From Cyclobacteriaceae bacterium (GTDB taxonomy: Bacteria > Bacteroidota > Bacteroidia > Cytophagales > Cyclobacteriaceae), in NCBI GenBank assembly GCA_025455015.1, contig JALONI010000016.1:1-64000 (forward strand): DNA of 64,000 bases, in the 5' to 3' direction. A model generated the notes under the pieces. That model saw nothing but the letters and a program-made list of their open reading frames with translations, made no database searches and had not been told where the DNA came from. Both the position numbers and the translations under genes were made by a program. This document shows, piece after piece, positions 8,945-17,996 of this stretch (position 1 is the stretch's first letter; the number at the start of each line of letters is the position of its first letter).

Positions 8945-10243
8945 ATGACCCATATGGCTGAAAATATTCTGCTTTGGTTCAAGAACGACTTGCGTTTGCG
9001 CGACCATGAACCCTTGTGGCATGCCGCCCAACGCGGAAATGTGCTGCCGGTTTACGTGGTTGACCCACGGGCGTTTGCCGCTCACCCGCTTGGCTTTCCG
9101 CGCACCGGTTCGTTTCGTGCGGAGTTTTTGATGGAATCGTTAGCCGCCTTGCGCGGTAGTCTGCGGGCCATTGGGAGCGATTTGGCCATTCAAACAGGCA
9201 AACCCGAAGAAGTGCTTCCCGTGTTGTGCGCGCAGCACAACATCCGCCAGATTTATACCTCGGCCGAAATAGCCGATGAAGAGCAGCGCGTAATGATGCA
9301 CACGCAGAAAGCCGTGGAGCCGTTGGGCGTAGAAGTGTGCGCGTTTGAGAACAATGCTCTTTACCGGCTGAGCGATTTGCCCTGGCCGATGGAACGCCTA
9401 CCCGATGTCTTTACCCGTTTTCGAAATGACGTGGAAAAGAAGTCGGTCGTGCGGCCCGCCTGGCCGGCACCCTCCGCGCTGGCAACATCTTTCTCCCTTG
9501 ATTGGGGCGTGGTGCCCATGTGCGAGTCGCTCGGGGCGGCCGCCCCGCCCCCGGACGCTCGCAGCGCGATCACCTATGGCGGTGGCGAGCCCGAAGCATG
9601 GAGACGGGTGGAGGAGTACCTCTGGCAAAAAGACCTGCTGCGCGTATACAAAGAAACGCGTAATGGCCTCATCGGCCCCGACTATTCTTCCAAGTTCAGT
9701 GCCGCGCTGGCCTGTGGCTGTCTTTCGCCCCGCAGCCTTTACGAGGAGGTATTGCGCTATGAGCGCGAGCGCGTAAAAAATGAGTCAACTTATTGGCTGG
9801 TTTTTGAGTTGCGTTGGCGCGAATACTTTCGGTTGACTGCGCTGAAGTACGGGGCGCGTATCTTTCACCGCGAAGGCATACGCCAACAGCCTGTGGCCTG
9901 GCATCAAAACAAAAAATGGTTTGAAAAATGGCGCAGGGGCGAAACCGGAGTTGACTTTGTTGACGCCAACATGCGCGAGCTGTGGCACACTGGCTTTATG
10001 AGCAACCGCGGCCGCCAAAATGTGGCAAGTTATCTGACCAAGGATTTGAAAATTGACTGGCGATGGGGTGCCGCCTGGTTTGAAAGCCAACTGATCGACT
10101 ACGATGTGCACAGCAACTGGCTTAACTGGGCCTATGTGGCCGGGGTAGGCAACGACCCGCGCGAGGATCGGTATTTTAACATCACCACCCAGGCAGCGCG
10201 ATATGACGCGGAGGGGCTGTATCGGCAGTTGTGGATTTCATAG
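8945..10243 (+). CDS. DASH-family cryptochrome/photolyase
   Basis: LLWFKNDLRLRDHEPL, YVVDPRAF, TYWLVFELRWREYFR, NANMRELWHTGFMSNRGRQNVASYL, DYDVHSNWLNWAYVAGVGNDPREDRYFN-type motifs. Confidence 0.95.
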   Translation: MTHMAENILLWFKNDLRLRDHEPLWHAAQRGNVLPVYVVDPRAFAAHPLGFPRTGSFRAEFLMESLAALRGSLRAIGSDLAIQTGKPEEVLPVLCAQHNIRQIYTSAEIADEEQRVMMHTQKAVEPLGVEVCAFENNALYRLSDLPWPMERLPDVFTRFRNDVEKKSVVRPAWPAPSALATSFSLDWGVVPMCESLGAAAPPPDARSAITYGGGEPEAWRRVEEYLWQKDLLRVYKETRNGLIGPDYSSKFSAALACGCLSPRSLYEEVLRYERERVKNESTYWLVFELRWREYFRLTALKYGARIFHREGIRQQPVAWHQNKKWFEKWRRGETGVDFVDANMRELWHTGFMSNRGRQNVASYLTKDLKIDWRWGAAWFESQLIDYDVHSNWLNWAYVAGVGNDPREDRYFNITTQAARYDAEGLYRQLWIS

Positions 10244-10331
10244 CCGGTATTGACGCTGACCGGGCTGCAGCAGTCAGGGAAAACTACGCTTCTGCGGGCG
10301 GTGGGCGAGAGGTAAACACCTATCGACTTTA

Positions 10332-10865
10332 TCAAAAAACCCGCGTCAACCGATAGTAGTCTGCCAGCGTTACGCGAAAGGCCTCGCGGTCATTGTCCGT
10401 GGCGAACAGCGGCACAAAAACGCTGTCCTGCTTTACCCGTATGTCCTGCCCTTTTTGGATGCCTTCGTAGATGCGGCTGCCAAACTCCAGCATCCGTTCG
10501 CGGCCGCGCTCGCGCAAGTCAACCGTTACGCTGTCATTCACCCGTACTGACAAAAACGGCTCGGCATCCAGCGGTTCATTGTTTTCAATCAGAACGTAGG
10601 CCTCGTCTTCGAGCCAGTTGATGACAATGGCCGGGGTGATCAGCGGGCGCTCCTGACCGGTGTAGCGATCAGCAAAGCGATAAACTTCGGTTTTTCCGTC
10701 CGGGGCGGTGGCGCGGTCGTAGTAGATGGCGCGCACGTTTTTGAAAAACAGCTCGCTGTCATCGCCCATCTTGAATTGAAATTTCTCGCGGTCCACTTTC
10801 TTGTTCCCGTCTAACGTGCAGGCCCCGAGCATCAGGGCCCCTGTCAAAAAAAGGATGGCTTTCAT
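10332..10865 (-). CDS. Hypothetical lipoprotein
   Basis: MKAILFLTGALMLGACTLDG lipobox; start trimmed. Confidence 0.75.
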   Translation of the reverse strand: MKAILFLTGALMLGACTLDGNKKVDREKFQFKMGDDSELFFKNVRAIYYDRATAPDGKTEVYRFADRYTGQERPLITPAIVINWLEDEAYVLIENNEPLDAEPFLSVRVNDSVTVDLRERGRERMLEFGSRIYEGIQKGQDIRVKQDSVFVPLFATDNDREAFRVTLADYYRLTRVF

Positions 10866-10869
10866 TTTG

Positions 10870-10877
10870 TACTTTTG
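10870..10877 (+). promoter_or_regulatory. Putative -7 box TACTTTTG for lemA
   Basis: TAnnTTTG, 32 nt upstream of ATG 10910. Confidence 0.4.
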
Positions 10878-10909
10878 CCGTTCACTTGCGTGAGTAACTA
10901 ACAACAAAA

Positions 10910-11491
10910 ATGAACAAAAGTCTAATCATCGGGGTGGTGGCCGTACTGGCGGCCGTGGTCATTTTTTACCTTTGGGGCGCGGGCGTATACAACAAGGCCG
11001 TGGGGTTGCAGGAAGGTGCAAACGAAAGCTGGGCCAACGTGCAGGCCGCCTACCAGCGCAGGGCCGACTTGGTACCCAACCTGGTGGCCACCGTGCGCGA
11101 AGCAGCCGAAAATGAGCGCGGCATTTTGACCCAGGTAACCGAAGCGCGGGCCGGCATTTCAAAGGCGACCACGCCCGAGGAGTTGGAAAGCGCAGGCAAG
11201 CAGATCAACAGCGCCATCAACCTCGCGTTTGAAGCCTACCCGCAAATACGCTCCACCGAAAATTTTCAGGACTTGCAAGTGCAATTGGAAGGCACGGAAA
11301 ACCGCATCAATGTGGCGCGGCAGGAGTACAACGGAACCATCAAAAGCTACAACACGCACATCCGCGGTTATTTTACCAGCATGGCGTTAAATTGGTTTGG
11401 CAAAGGCGAAACGTTTGAGCCGCTCAAAGGCTTTACCGCTTCCGAAGGGGCTGAGAATGCGCCCAAGGTAGATGAGCTGTTCAACAAGTAA
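10910..11491 (+). CDS. lemA: LemA family protein
   Basis: Single N-terminal TM then YNKAVGLQEGANESWANVQAAYQRRADLVPNLVATV. Confidence 0.95.
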   Translation: MNKSLIIGVVAVLAAVVIFYLWGAGVYNKAVGLQEGANESWANVQAAYQRRADLVPNLVATVREAAENERGILTQVTEARAGISKATTPEELESAGKQINSAINLAFEAYPQIRSTENFQDLQVQLEGTENRINVARQEYNGTIKSYNTHIRGYFTSMALNWFGKGETFEPLKGFTASEGAENAPKVDELFNK

Positions 11492-11496
11492 ACCCA

Positions 11497-12156
11497 CTAC
11501 GGGCGGGCGGCAAACTTCGTCCGGTAAAACCGGATTGTCCGACTGATCAGCATCCCTCCCACCAGTGAAGGTAAAATCCACAACACCCATTGGAATTGGG
11601 GCAACTGAATGTTCACCACGACAAACGCGGTAACGGCCGAGATGTAGCTGCCGCCCATGCCATTGATATGCCCATACCACCAGTGCATCTTATCGGTGGG
11701 CGGGGTGCGGAATTTACGAATGTCAAGCGCTACCGTGGCACATCCAATCGTGCCAAAAACTAACGCCACCACGCCCATCATGGTCCCGTGCGCCAACACA
11801 TACCCGCCCCACGCCAACAAGGCCACCAGAAATACGGCCGACAGCGCCACGATAAGCCAGTCGACTGCGGTGGCACGCTGGCCATTGTGCAGGTTTTTAA
11901 GCCGCAGCACGCGGTAGCCGCGCACGGTCAGGTAATAACTGAAAAAGCCGACCATCAGCAGAAAGTGGTTTTGGTGGCCGATGGCTACCACCACTGCGCC
12001 CAGGAATACGGCCGTCATGCCGCCAAAATAGAATTTGCCCGCCAGGCGATGCGCTTTTCCGCCCTTGGCGGTGAGCAGGGCCACCAACCCACTGAGTAGA
12101 GCTGTGGTGCCCCCGGCAATGTGCACGGCCAGCATGATCGTGAGAAACTTTTCCAT
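11497..12156 (-). CDS. DUF2306-like multi-pass membrane protein
   Basis: Hydrophobic segments; HIAGGTTALLSGLVALLTAKGGKAHRLAGKFYF. Confidence 0.75.
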   Translation of the reverse strand: MEKFLTIMLAVHIAGGTTALLSGLVALLTAKGGKAHRLAGKFYFGGMTAVFLGAVVVAIGHQNHFLLMVGFFSYYLTVRGYRVLRLKNLHNGQRATAVDWLIVALSAVFLVALLAWGGYVLAHGTMMGVVALVFGTIGCATVALDIRKFRTPPTDKMHWWYGHINGMGGSYISAVTAFVVVNIQLPQFQWVLWILPSLVGGMLISRTIRFYRTKFAARP

Positions 12157-12244
12157 GGCGTTGATTTTCCCGAAACATGCCATGATCCGGTCGGAGCATC
12201 AAATTCGCCTGACTGAATTGGCGAACGGGCCCAACGGAGTGCAC

Positions 12245-12274
12245 AAAAAAGCCGATGGATCGGAATCCATCGGC
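12245..12274 (-). terminator. Rho-independent terminator
   Basis: 10-bp perfect stem GCCGATGGAT/ATCCATCGGC, T6 on the minus strand. Confidence 0.85.
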
Positions 12275-12284
12275 CGGCAGAAAT

Positions 12285-12515
12285 TCAATGCTTTTCTTGT
12301 AGCCCGCGAGCCTGAGAGAGGATGTTTTCCACCACTGAGGCCCTGGGCGTCAGTTGTGCATCGTTCAATTGTTGTTGCGTTTGCAGCAATTCATGGTATC
12401 GCTGCAACAACTCGCTTTCGCAGATCAGCGCGTTACGTATTTCCTGCGATTCCTCCTCCGAGGTCTCGTGGTATATATACCTGATCAGGTCGTTTTGGGT
12501 AAATGTTTTTATCAT
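12285..12515 (-). CDS. Small cytosolic protein downstream of ECF sigma factor (possible anti-sigma/regulatory partner)
   Basis: 76 aa, MIKTFTQNDLIRYIYHETSEEESQEIRNALICE...; overlaps sigma gene by 83 nt in another frame. Confidence 0.7.
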   Translation of the reverse strand: MIKTFTQNDLIRYIYHETSEEESQEIRNALICESELLQRYHELLQTQQQLNDAQLTPRASVVENILSQARGLQEKH

Positions 12516-13089
12516 AGGCGTGCGGGTTGAGCATCATTTTCTTGCGCAGGTTGATTAACGCATAGCGCATGCGGCCCAGGGCGGTGTTGATACTCACCCC
12601 GGTGCGCTCGGCAATCTCTTGAAAACTGAGTTGAAAGTAATGTCGCATGATCAGCACCTGCTTTTGTTCGGCTGGCAACTCTTTGATCAACGTGCGAAGC
12701 CGGTCTTTGGTATCCTGCCACACCTGCAAATCTTCAAAAGAGCTTTCCGAAAAACGCAGCGAATCAAACACCCGGCTTCCGTTCTCCAGGGTGATTTCGG
12801 GGTGGCGCTTGTTCTTGCGGAAATGGTCGATGGCCAGGTTGTGGGCAATGCGGCTGATCCAAGGCAAAAATTTACCTTCCTCGTTGTAGCGGCCGTTTTT
12901 GATGGTGTGTATGGCCTTGATGAAGGTCTCCTGCAAAAGATCCTCTGCGGTGTAGCGGTCTTTGACAATCAGGTAAATGGCCGTGTAGACACGCGATTTG
13001 TGTCTGTGAAGTAGCATTTCGAACGCCTCTTCGTTACCGTTTTGATAAAGCGCAACCAGGTGGCTGTCGCTGCATCTGCTGTTAATCAT
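12433..13089 (-). CDS. ECF-type sigma-70 family RNA polymerase sigma factor
   Basis: Region 2 DLLQETFIKAIHTIKNGRYNEEGKFLPWISRIAHNLAIDHFRKNKR; region 4 MRHYFQLSFQEIAERTGVSINTALGRMRYALINLRKK. Confidence 0.93.
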   Translation of the reverse strand: MINSRCSDSHLVALYQNGNEEAFEMLLHRHKSRVYTAIYLIVKDRYTAEDLLQETFIKAIHTIKNGRYNEEGKFLPWISRIAHNLAIDHFRKNKRHPEITLENGSRVFDSLRFSESSFEDLQVWQDTKDRLRTLIKELPAEQKQVLIMRHYFQLSFQEIAERTGVSINTALGRMRYALINLRKKMMLNPHAYDKNIYPKRPDQVYIPRDLGGGIAGNT

Positions 13090-13260
13090 TCTCGTGTTCG
13101 TTTAGGTAACGTAGAGGTCTGTTTCGATAGAAAGAGGTTTAAGTGCAACGGTTTGAGAAATGAAAAGTAGCATCTTCGGGGCAAATCGCAAAATTTTTTT
13201 TAAAAATGTTGCCTACAGTAGCATTCTTTCGCTATTTCACACCGTTTTTTAACATTGCAC

Positions 13261-13656
13261 CCCTGCATGGCAGCACCGAAGAAAAGAGCGATCAAAAGCT
13301 TGGAGAATTTGAATGAGGAATTGAGGGATTTGCTGCGGCAACAGTATCCCAACGGATACGAAGCCAGCATCACGCGTATCAGCAATGCCAAGAACGAACC
13401 CATTTTTGTCTTTCCGCTGGAGACGGACGATGCCATTTACCTGGTCAAAGTGCCGGCCACCAAAAACTCGGAAGGCGAATACGATGTAGAGTCAGGTAAG
13501 AAGCAAGAGTTTGAAGACAGCGGGGACGACTTTGACAACTCGGGCGATGACTATGACGAAAATGGCGAAAGCGACTATGGCGAGGAAGAAGAGGGCGGAG
13601 GCAACAACAGTCGCGGAAACCGCGAAAGCAGCTACGAGCCCGATTTTGACAATTAG
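13261..13656 (+). CDS. Hypothetical protein with highly acidic Gly/Asp/Glu-rich C-terminus
   Basis: ORF 13255..13656; ordered N-terminal part then EDSGDDFDNSGDDYDENGESDYGEEEEGGGNN; start between 13255 and 13267 uncertain. Confidence 0.65.
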   Translation, partial: PCMAAPKKRAIKSLENLNEELRDLLRQQYPNGYEASITRISNAKNEPIFVFPLETDDAIYLVKVPATKNSEGEYDVESGKKQEFEDSGDDFDNSGDDYDENGESDYGEEEEGGGNNSRGNRESSYEPDFDN

Positions 13657-13709
13657 CGGCCCGCTGCGTCCGTTGGTTGACAGTCCTAAAAATTAATAAT
13701 ACCTGCGCG

Positions 13710-13733
13710 AACACCATCCCGGCCGATGGTGTT
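13710..13733 (+). promoter_or_regulatory. Perfect 9-bp inverted repeat AACACCATC-ccggcc-GATGGTGTT before uvrA
   Basis: Direct reading; ends 4 nt before the putative -7 box. Confidence 0.5.
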
Positions 13734-13736
13734 CTC

Positions 13737-13744
13737 TATTTTTG
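13737..13744 (+). promoter_or_regulatory. Putative -7 box TATTTTTG immediately upstream of uvrA
   Basis: TAnnTTTG, 8 nt from ATG 13753. Confidence 0.5.
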
Positions 13745-13752
13745 CCCTCTCC

Positions 13753-16632
13753 ATGAAAAAACCCACCCTGCCTTTCTCCGATGCCGCGCTGGATCAACTC
13801 AGCCCCAAAGAATACATCATCATTAAGCGGGCGCGGGTAAACAACCTGAAGAACTTGAGCGTAGCCATACCCCGCAACAAGTTGGTGGTGGTAACGGGCC
13901 TCTCCGGCTCGGGCAAATCATCGCTGGCGTTTGATACGCTTTTTGCCGAGGGGCAACGGATGTACGTGGAAAGCCTGAGCGCCTACGCGCGCCAGTTTTT
14001 GGGCCGGATGGAAAAACCCGAGGTGGATTACATCCGGGGTGTATCGCCCGCGATCGCCATCGAGCAGAAGGTGAATACGCGCAACCCGCGCTCCACGGTG
14101 GGCACCACCACTGAAATCTACGACTACCTCAAGCTGCTGTTTGCCCGCATTGGCAAAACGTATTCGCCCATCAGCGGCAAGGAAGTAAAGCGCGATACCG
14201 TGACAGACGTAGTCGACTTCATCCACCGGCAGCGCGAAGGCACGCGCATCATGATAGCGTGCCCGCTGCGCGTGCAGCGAGGCCGCAAGCTGGCCGATGA
14301 ATTTGGCATTCTGCTCAGCAAGGGTTTTGCCCGCGTGTTGGTCAATGGCGAAATGCAATTCATTGAAGAGCTGACCGGCCCCGCCACCGATGCGGAATCC
14401 GCGGAAGCGAAAAAGAAACCCAAAAAGCCTGCGGCCATCAACAAACTGGCGCCCGAAACGGTGGAAATCCTCATAGACCGCGCGGCTGTTAACGCAGCCG
14501 ATGAGGACCTGACGTTCCGCCTGAGCGATTCGGTACAAACCGCTTTTTTTGAGGGCCACGGTGACTGCACCGTGTACGTGGAAGGCAAAGGGCGCGAAAC
14601 GTTTTCAGATCGGTTTGAGTTGGATGGCGTGGTGTTTACGGAGCCATCGGTAAACTTGTTTAGTTTCAACAACCCCTTTGGCGCGTGCCAAACCTGCGAA
14701 GGCTTTGGCAGGGTGCTGGGCATTGACGAAGACTTGGTCATACCCGACAAGAGTCTGTCGGTTTACGAGGGAGCCATTGCCCCCTGGCGGGGCGAGGTGA
14801 TGAGCGAGTGGGCCAAGCCGCTGATCAAAAACGGCATCAAGTTCGATTTTCCCATCCACCGCCCTTACAGCGATTTGACGGCCAGGCAGCGCGACCTGCT
14901 GTGGGCGGGCAATGAATACTTTGACGGCATCCACGACTTTTTCAAACACCTCGAATCAAAACTTCATAAAATTCAATACCGCGTCATGCTGTCGCGCTAC
15001 CGCGGCCGCACCACCTGCCCCGACTGCCGGGGCACGCGCTTGCGCAAAGATGCGGGCTACGTAAAAATTGCGGATACCTCCATCACGGACCTGGTGCTGA
15101 TGCCCATCGAGGACGCGCTGGTATTCTTTCAAAAACTGGAACTGGCCGAGCACGACCGCAAAATATCGGAGCGCATCCTCACCGAAATACGCACGCGGCT
15201 GGAGTACATGACCAAAGTGGGCCTCGGTTACCTGACGCTGAACCGGCTCACCAACACTCTTTCGGGGGGCGAGTTTCAGCGGATCAAGTTGGCGACCTCG
15301 CTGGGCAGTGCGCTGGTGGGCTCCATGTACATTTTGGATGAGCCCAGCATTGGGCTTCATCCCAAAGATACCGAGCGCATGGTGGAGGTGCTGCTGGGCT
15401 TGCGCGATTTGGGCAACACCGTTATTGTGGTGGAGCACGAAGAGGAGATCATGCGCGCGGCCGATCAAATCATTGACATCGGGCCGGAAGCGGGCTCGCA
15501 CGGAGGCGAACTGGTGTTTCAAGGAAGCATTGATGACATAAACGGGCAACCGCACTCGCACACCATTGCCTACCTGAGCGGGCAAGATAAGATAGCCGTG
15601 CCCGCCCAGCGCAGGAAATGGAAGGACGCCATCAAGATTGTGGGCGCCCGCGAAAACAACCTCAAAAACCTGACGGTGAAAATCCCGCTGGGCGTGCTCA
15701 CGGTGGTAACGGGGGTCAGTGGCTCGGGCAAATCCACGTTGATCAAGAAGATCCTGTATCCGGCCGTGGGGCGGCTGAGCGGGTCCGTCAGCGAAAGCCC
15801 GGGCCGCTATGATAAACTGGAGGGCGACTTTCAAAAAGTAACGCAGGTGGAGTTTGTCGATCAAAATCCCATTGGCAAGTCGTCACGCTCAAACCCGATT
15901 AGTTATGTGAAGGCCTATGATGCCATTCGCCAGTTATATGCCGACCAGCCCCTGGCCAAGCAACGCGGGTACAAGCCCTCGCACTTTTCTTTCAACGTAG
16001 AGGGCGGGCGATGCGAAACCTGCGAGGGCGAGGGTGAAATCAAGGTGGAGATGCAGTTCATGGCCGACATTTACCTCACGTGCGAAAGCTGTCACGGCAA
16101 GCGGTTCAAACAAGAAGTGCTGGACATCACCCATCACGACAAGTCCATCTCAGACGTGTTGGACATGACGGTGGAGGAAGCGTTAACGTTCTTCAAAGAC
16201 AAAAAAACCATCTACGAAAAGATACTGCCGCTGTTTGAGGTGGGGTTGGGCTATGTCAAATTGGGGCAATCGTCCAATTCGCTCAGCGGGGGCGAGGCGC
16301 AGCGCGTAAAGCTGGCTTCCTTTTTGGGCAAGAATGCCATCGAAGGCAAAAGCCACGTGCTGTTTATCTTTAACGAGCCCACCACCGGTCTTCACTTTCA
16401 CGACATTTCCAAACTGCTCAAAGCGATTTATGCGCTGGTGAACGAAGGCCACAGCGTGGTCATCATCGAACACAACCTGGAGGTGATCAAATGTGCCGAT
16501 TGGATCATTGACCTGGGCCCGGAGGGGGGCGAAAAGAAAGGTGGGAATTTGTTGTTTGAAGGCACCCCGGAAGACATGGTGAAGAAGGGCAAAGGCTACA
16601 CAGCCGAGTTTTTGCGGGGGAAGCTACGGTAA
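13753..16632 (+). CDS. uvrA: Excinuclease ABC subunit A
   Basis: [75 protein letters not shown]; starts at MKKPTLPF. Confidence 0.97.
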   Translation: MKKPTLPFSDAALDQLSPKEYIIIKRARVNNLKNLSVAIPRNKLVVVTGLSGSGKSSLAFDTLFAEGQRMYVESLSAYARQFLGRMEKPEVDYIRGVSPAIAIEQKVNTRNPRSTVGTTTEIYDYLKLLFARIGKTYSPISGKEVKRDTVTDVVDFIHRQREGTRIMIACPLRVQRGRKLADEFGILLSKGFARVLVNGEMQFIEELTGPATDAESAEAKKKPKKPAAINKLAPETVEILIDRAAVNAADEDLTFRLSDSVQTAFFEGHGDCTVYVEGKGRETFSDRFELDGVVFTEPSVNLFSFNNPFGACQTCEGFGRVLGIDEDLVIPDKSLSVYEGAIAPWRGEVMSEWAKPLIKNGIKFDFPIHRPYSDLTARQRDLLWAGNEYFDGIHDFFKHLESKLHKIQYRVMLSRYRGRTTCPDCRGTRLRKDAGYVKIADTSITDLVLMPIEDALVFFQKLELAEHDRKISERILTEIRTRLEYMTKVGLGYLTLNRLTNTLSGGEFQRIKLATSLGSALVGSMYILDEPSIGLHPKDTERMVEVLLGLRDLGNTVIVVEHEEEIMRAADQIIDIGPEAGSHGGELVFQGSIDDINGQPHSHTIAYLSGQDKIAVPAQRRKWKDAIKIVGARENNLKNLTVKIPLGVLTVVTGVSGSGKSTLIKKILYPAVGRLSGSVSESPGRYDKLEGDFQKVTQVEFVDQNPIGKSSRSNPISYVKAYDAIRQLYADQPLAKQRGYKPSHFSFNVEGGRCETCEGEGEIKVEMQFMADIYLTCESCHGKRFKQEVLDITHHDKSISDVLDMTVEEALTFFKDKKTIYEKILPLFEVGLGYVKLGQSSNSLSGGEAQRVKLASFLGKNAIEGKSHVLFIFNEPTTGLHFHDISKLLKAIYALVNEGHSVVIIEHNLEVIKCADWIIDLGPEGGEKKGGNLLFEGTPEDMVKKGKGYTAEFLRGKLR

Positions 16633-16716
16633 ACGGAAAGGCAGAAGACACAGGAATAGGCCGCGGCCCCGCGTTGATCCCGTGACAGAAGATAGGTAGT
16701 CCATAAAAGCGATCGA

Positions 16717-17097
16717 TCAGACAGGCTTTTTGGTTTTCGCTTGTTGCCTAAAGTAGAGTTCGTACAAGGCAGTGAGAACGCAGAAAAATGACATCCATGC
16801 GATCGTACCAGCCGGGTACGATTTTTTTGCAAAAGCAAATGTGACTACGGCAACAAAGCCAGCGAGAAAACTGATAATCCAAACGGCCAACGTCAATAGC
16901 ACTATTCTCTTCAGCTGAATGTTGCGGAACAACAACAGAGATGTTACAAACTGACTACACAACGTGATCACAATGATGCCAAGAGGGTCTACTTTACCTT
17001 CTTTGCTTAATTCTCTGGCGACAAAAAACAGTGCCAACACAAGAGTAAAAGTAGTGGCATAAAAAAGCACTCTCTTTTGAAACGTTGGGATTTCCAT
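16717..17097 (-). CDS. Hypothetical small multi-pass membrane protein
   Basis: 126 aa with four hydrophobic segments. Confidence 0.6.
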   Translation of the reverse strand: MEIPTFQKRVLFYATTFTLVLALFFVARELSKEGKVDPLGIIVITLCSQFVTSLLLFRNIQLKRIVLLTLAVWIISFLAGFVAVVTFAFAKKSYPAGTIAWMSFFCVLTALYELYFRQQAKTKKPV

Positions 17098-17137
17098 TCT
17101 CCAAAGTTATTCAAGAAAACGTATCCCGGCAGAGGTG

Positions 17138-17932
17138 CTACATCGTCTTTATCTTCTGATATGATGCCGCCACCCCGCGGATCAGCGAAGAGCTAAAGCC
17201 CCGGTGCTCCATCTCGTTCAGCCCGGCAATGGTGCAGCCCATAGGGGTAGTGACCTTGTCAATTTCTTCTTCCGGGTGGCGGTTGCCTTTCAACAACAAC
17301 TCGGCTGCGCCCTTTACCGTTTGGGCGGCAATGAGGCTGGCGGTTTTGGCATCAAAGCCGATTTCAATACCGCCCTGCGTAGCTGCGCGGATAAACCGCA
17401 GCGCATAGGCAATGCCACACGCGCCCAGCACCGTGGCCGCATCCATCAGCTTTTCGTCTATCTGCACCGTGGTGCCCAACTGGTCAAACAATTCGGTTAC
17501 GTATTCGATCTGTTGCGCGGAAGCGTTTTGCGAGCAGATACACGTCACGGATTCCTGCAGGGCAATAGCGGTATTGGGCATGGCCCGAAAAACAGCGATG
17601 CCCGCGGGCAACAGTTGTGTCAGGTCGGCCAGCGACAAGCCGGTGACCACGCTGATGATCACGTGACGTTGGGGATCAAAAGACGCAGCCAGCTCGCGCA
17701 GCACTTCGCGCACCGTGTAGGGCTTAAGCGACAAGATGATGACGTCACGCTGCTGTATGGCCGCTGCGTTGTCGGACGTGACGTGCACGCCTTCGGACTT
17801 GAGCGGGAACAGGCGCTCGGTGTTTCTGCGGGTTACGGTCAGGTGTTCGGCCGGACAGAACTGACTCCGCACCAGCCCGTGGGCTATGGACGAGCCGAGG
17901 TTGCCCCCGCCAATGATGGCTATCGTAGACAT
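17138..17932 (-). CDS. proC: Pyrroline-5-carboxylate reductase
   Basis: IAIIGGGNLGSSIAHGL, FRAMPNTAIALQESVTCI, DAATVLGACGIAYALRF, VTTPMGCTIAGLNEMEHRGF. Confidence 0.94.
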   Translation of the reverse strand: MSTIAIIGGGNLGSSIAHGLVRSQFCPAEHLTVTRRNTERLFPLKSEGVHVTSDNAAAIQQRDVIILSLKPYTVREVLRELAASFDPQRHVIISVVTGLSLADLTQLLPAGIAVFRAMPNTAIALQESVTCICSQNASAQQIEYVTELFDQLGTTVQIDEKLMDAATVLGACGIAYALRFIRAATQGGIEIGFDAKTASLIAAQTVKGAAELLLKGNRHPEEEIDKVTTPMGCTIAGLNEMEHRGFSSSLIRGVAASYQKIKTM

Positions 17933-17996
17933 AAATCAAAACCGTGAAGGTACAAATTGAATTCTTTCCGTGCGTGGCGAAGGCAACACCGGCCGG

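Noticed and set aside
10200-10243. Cryptochrome C-terminus ends shortly after YDAEGLYRQLW
   Set aside because: Core FAD-binding region is intact and C-terminal length varies in the family; not enough to call a truncation.
14956-15864. 302-aa minus-strand ORF inside uvrA
   Set aside because: Antisense shadow ORF; His/Gln-rich with no domain.
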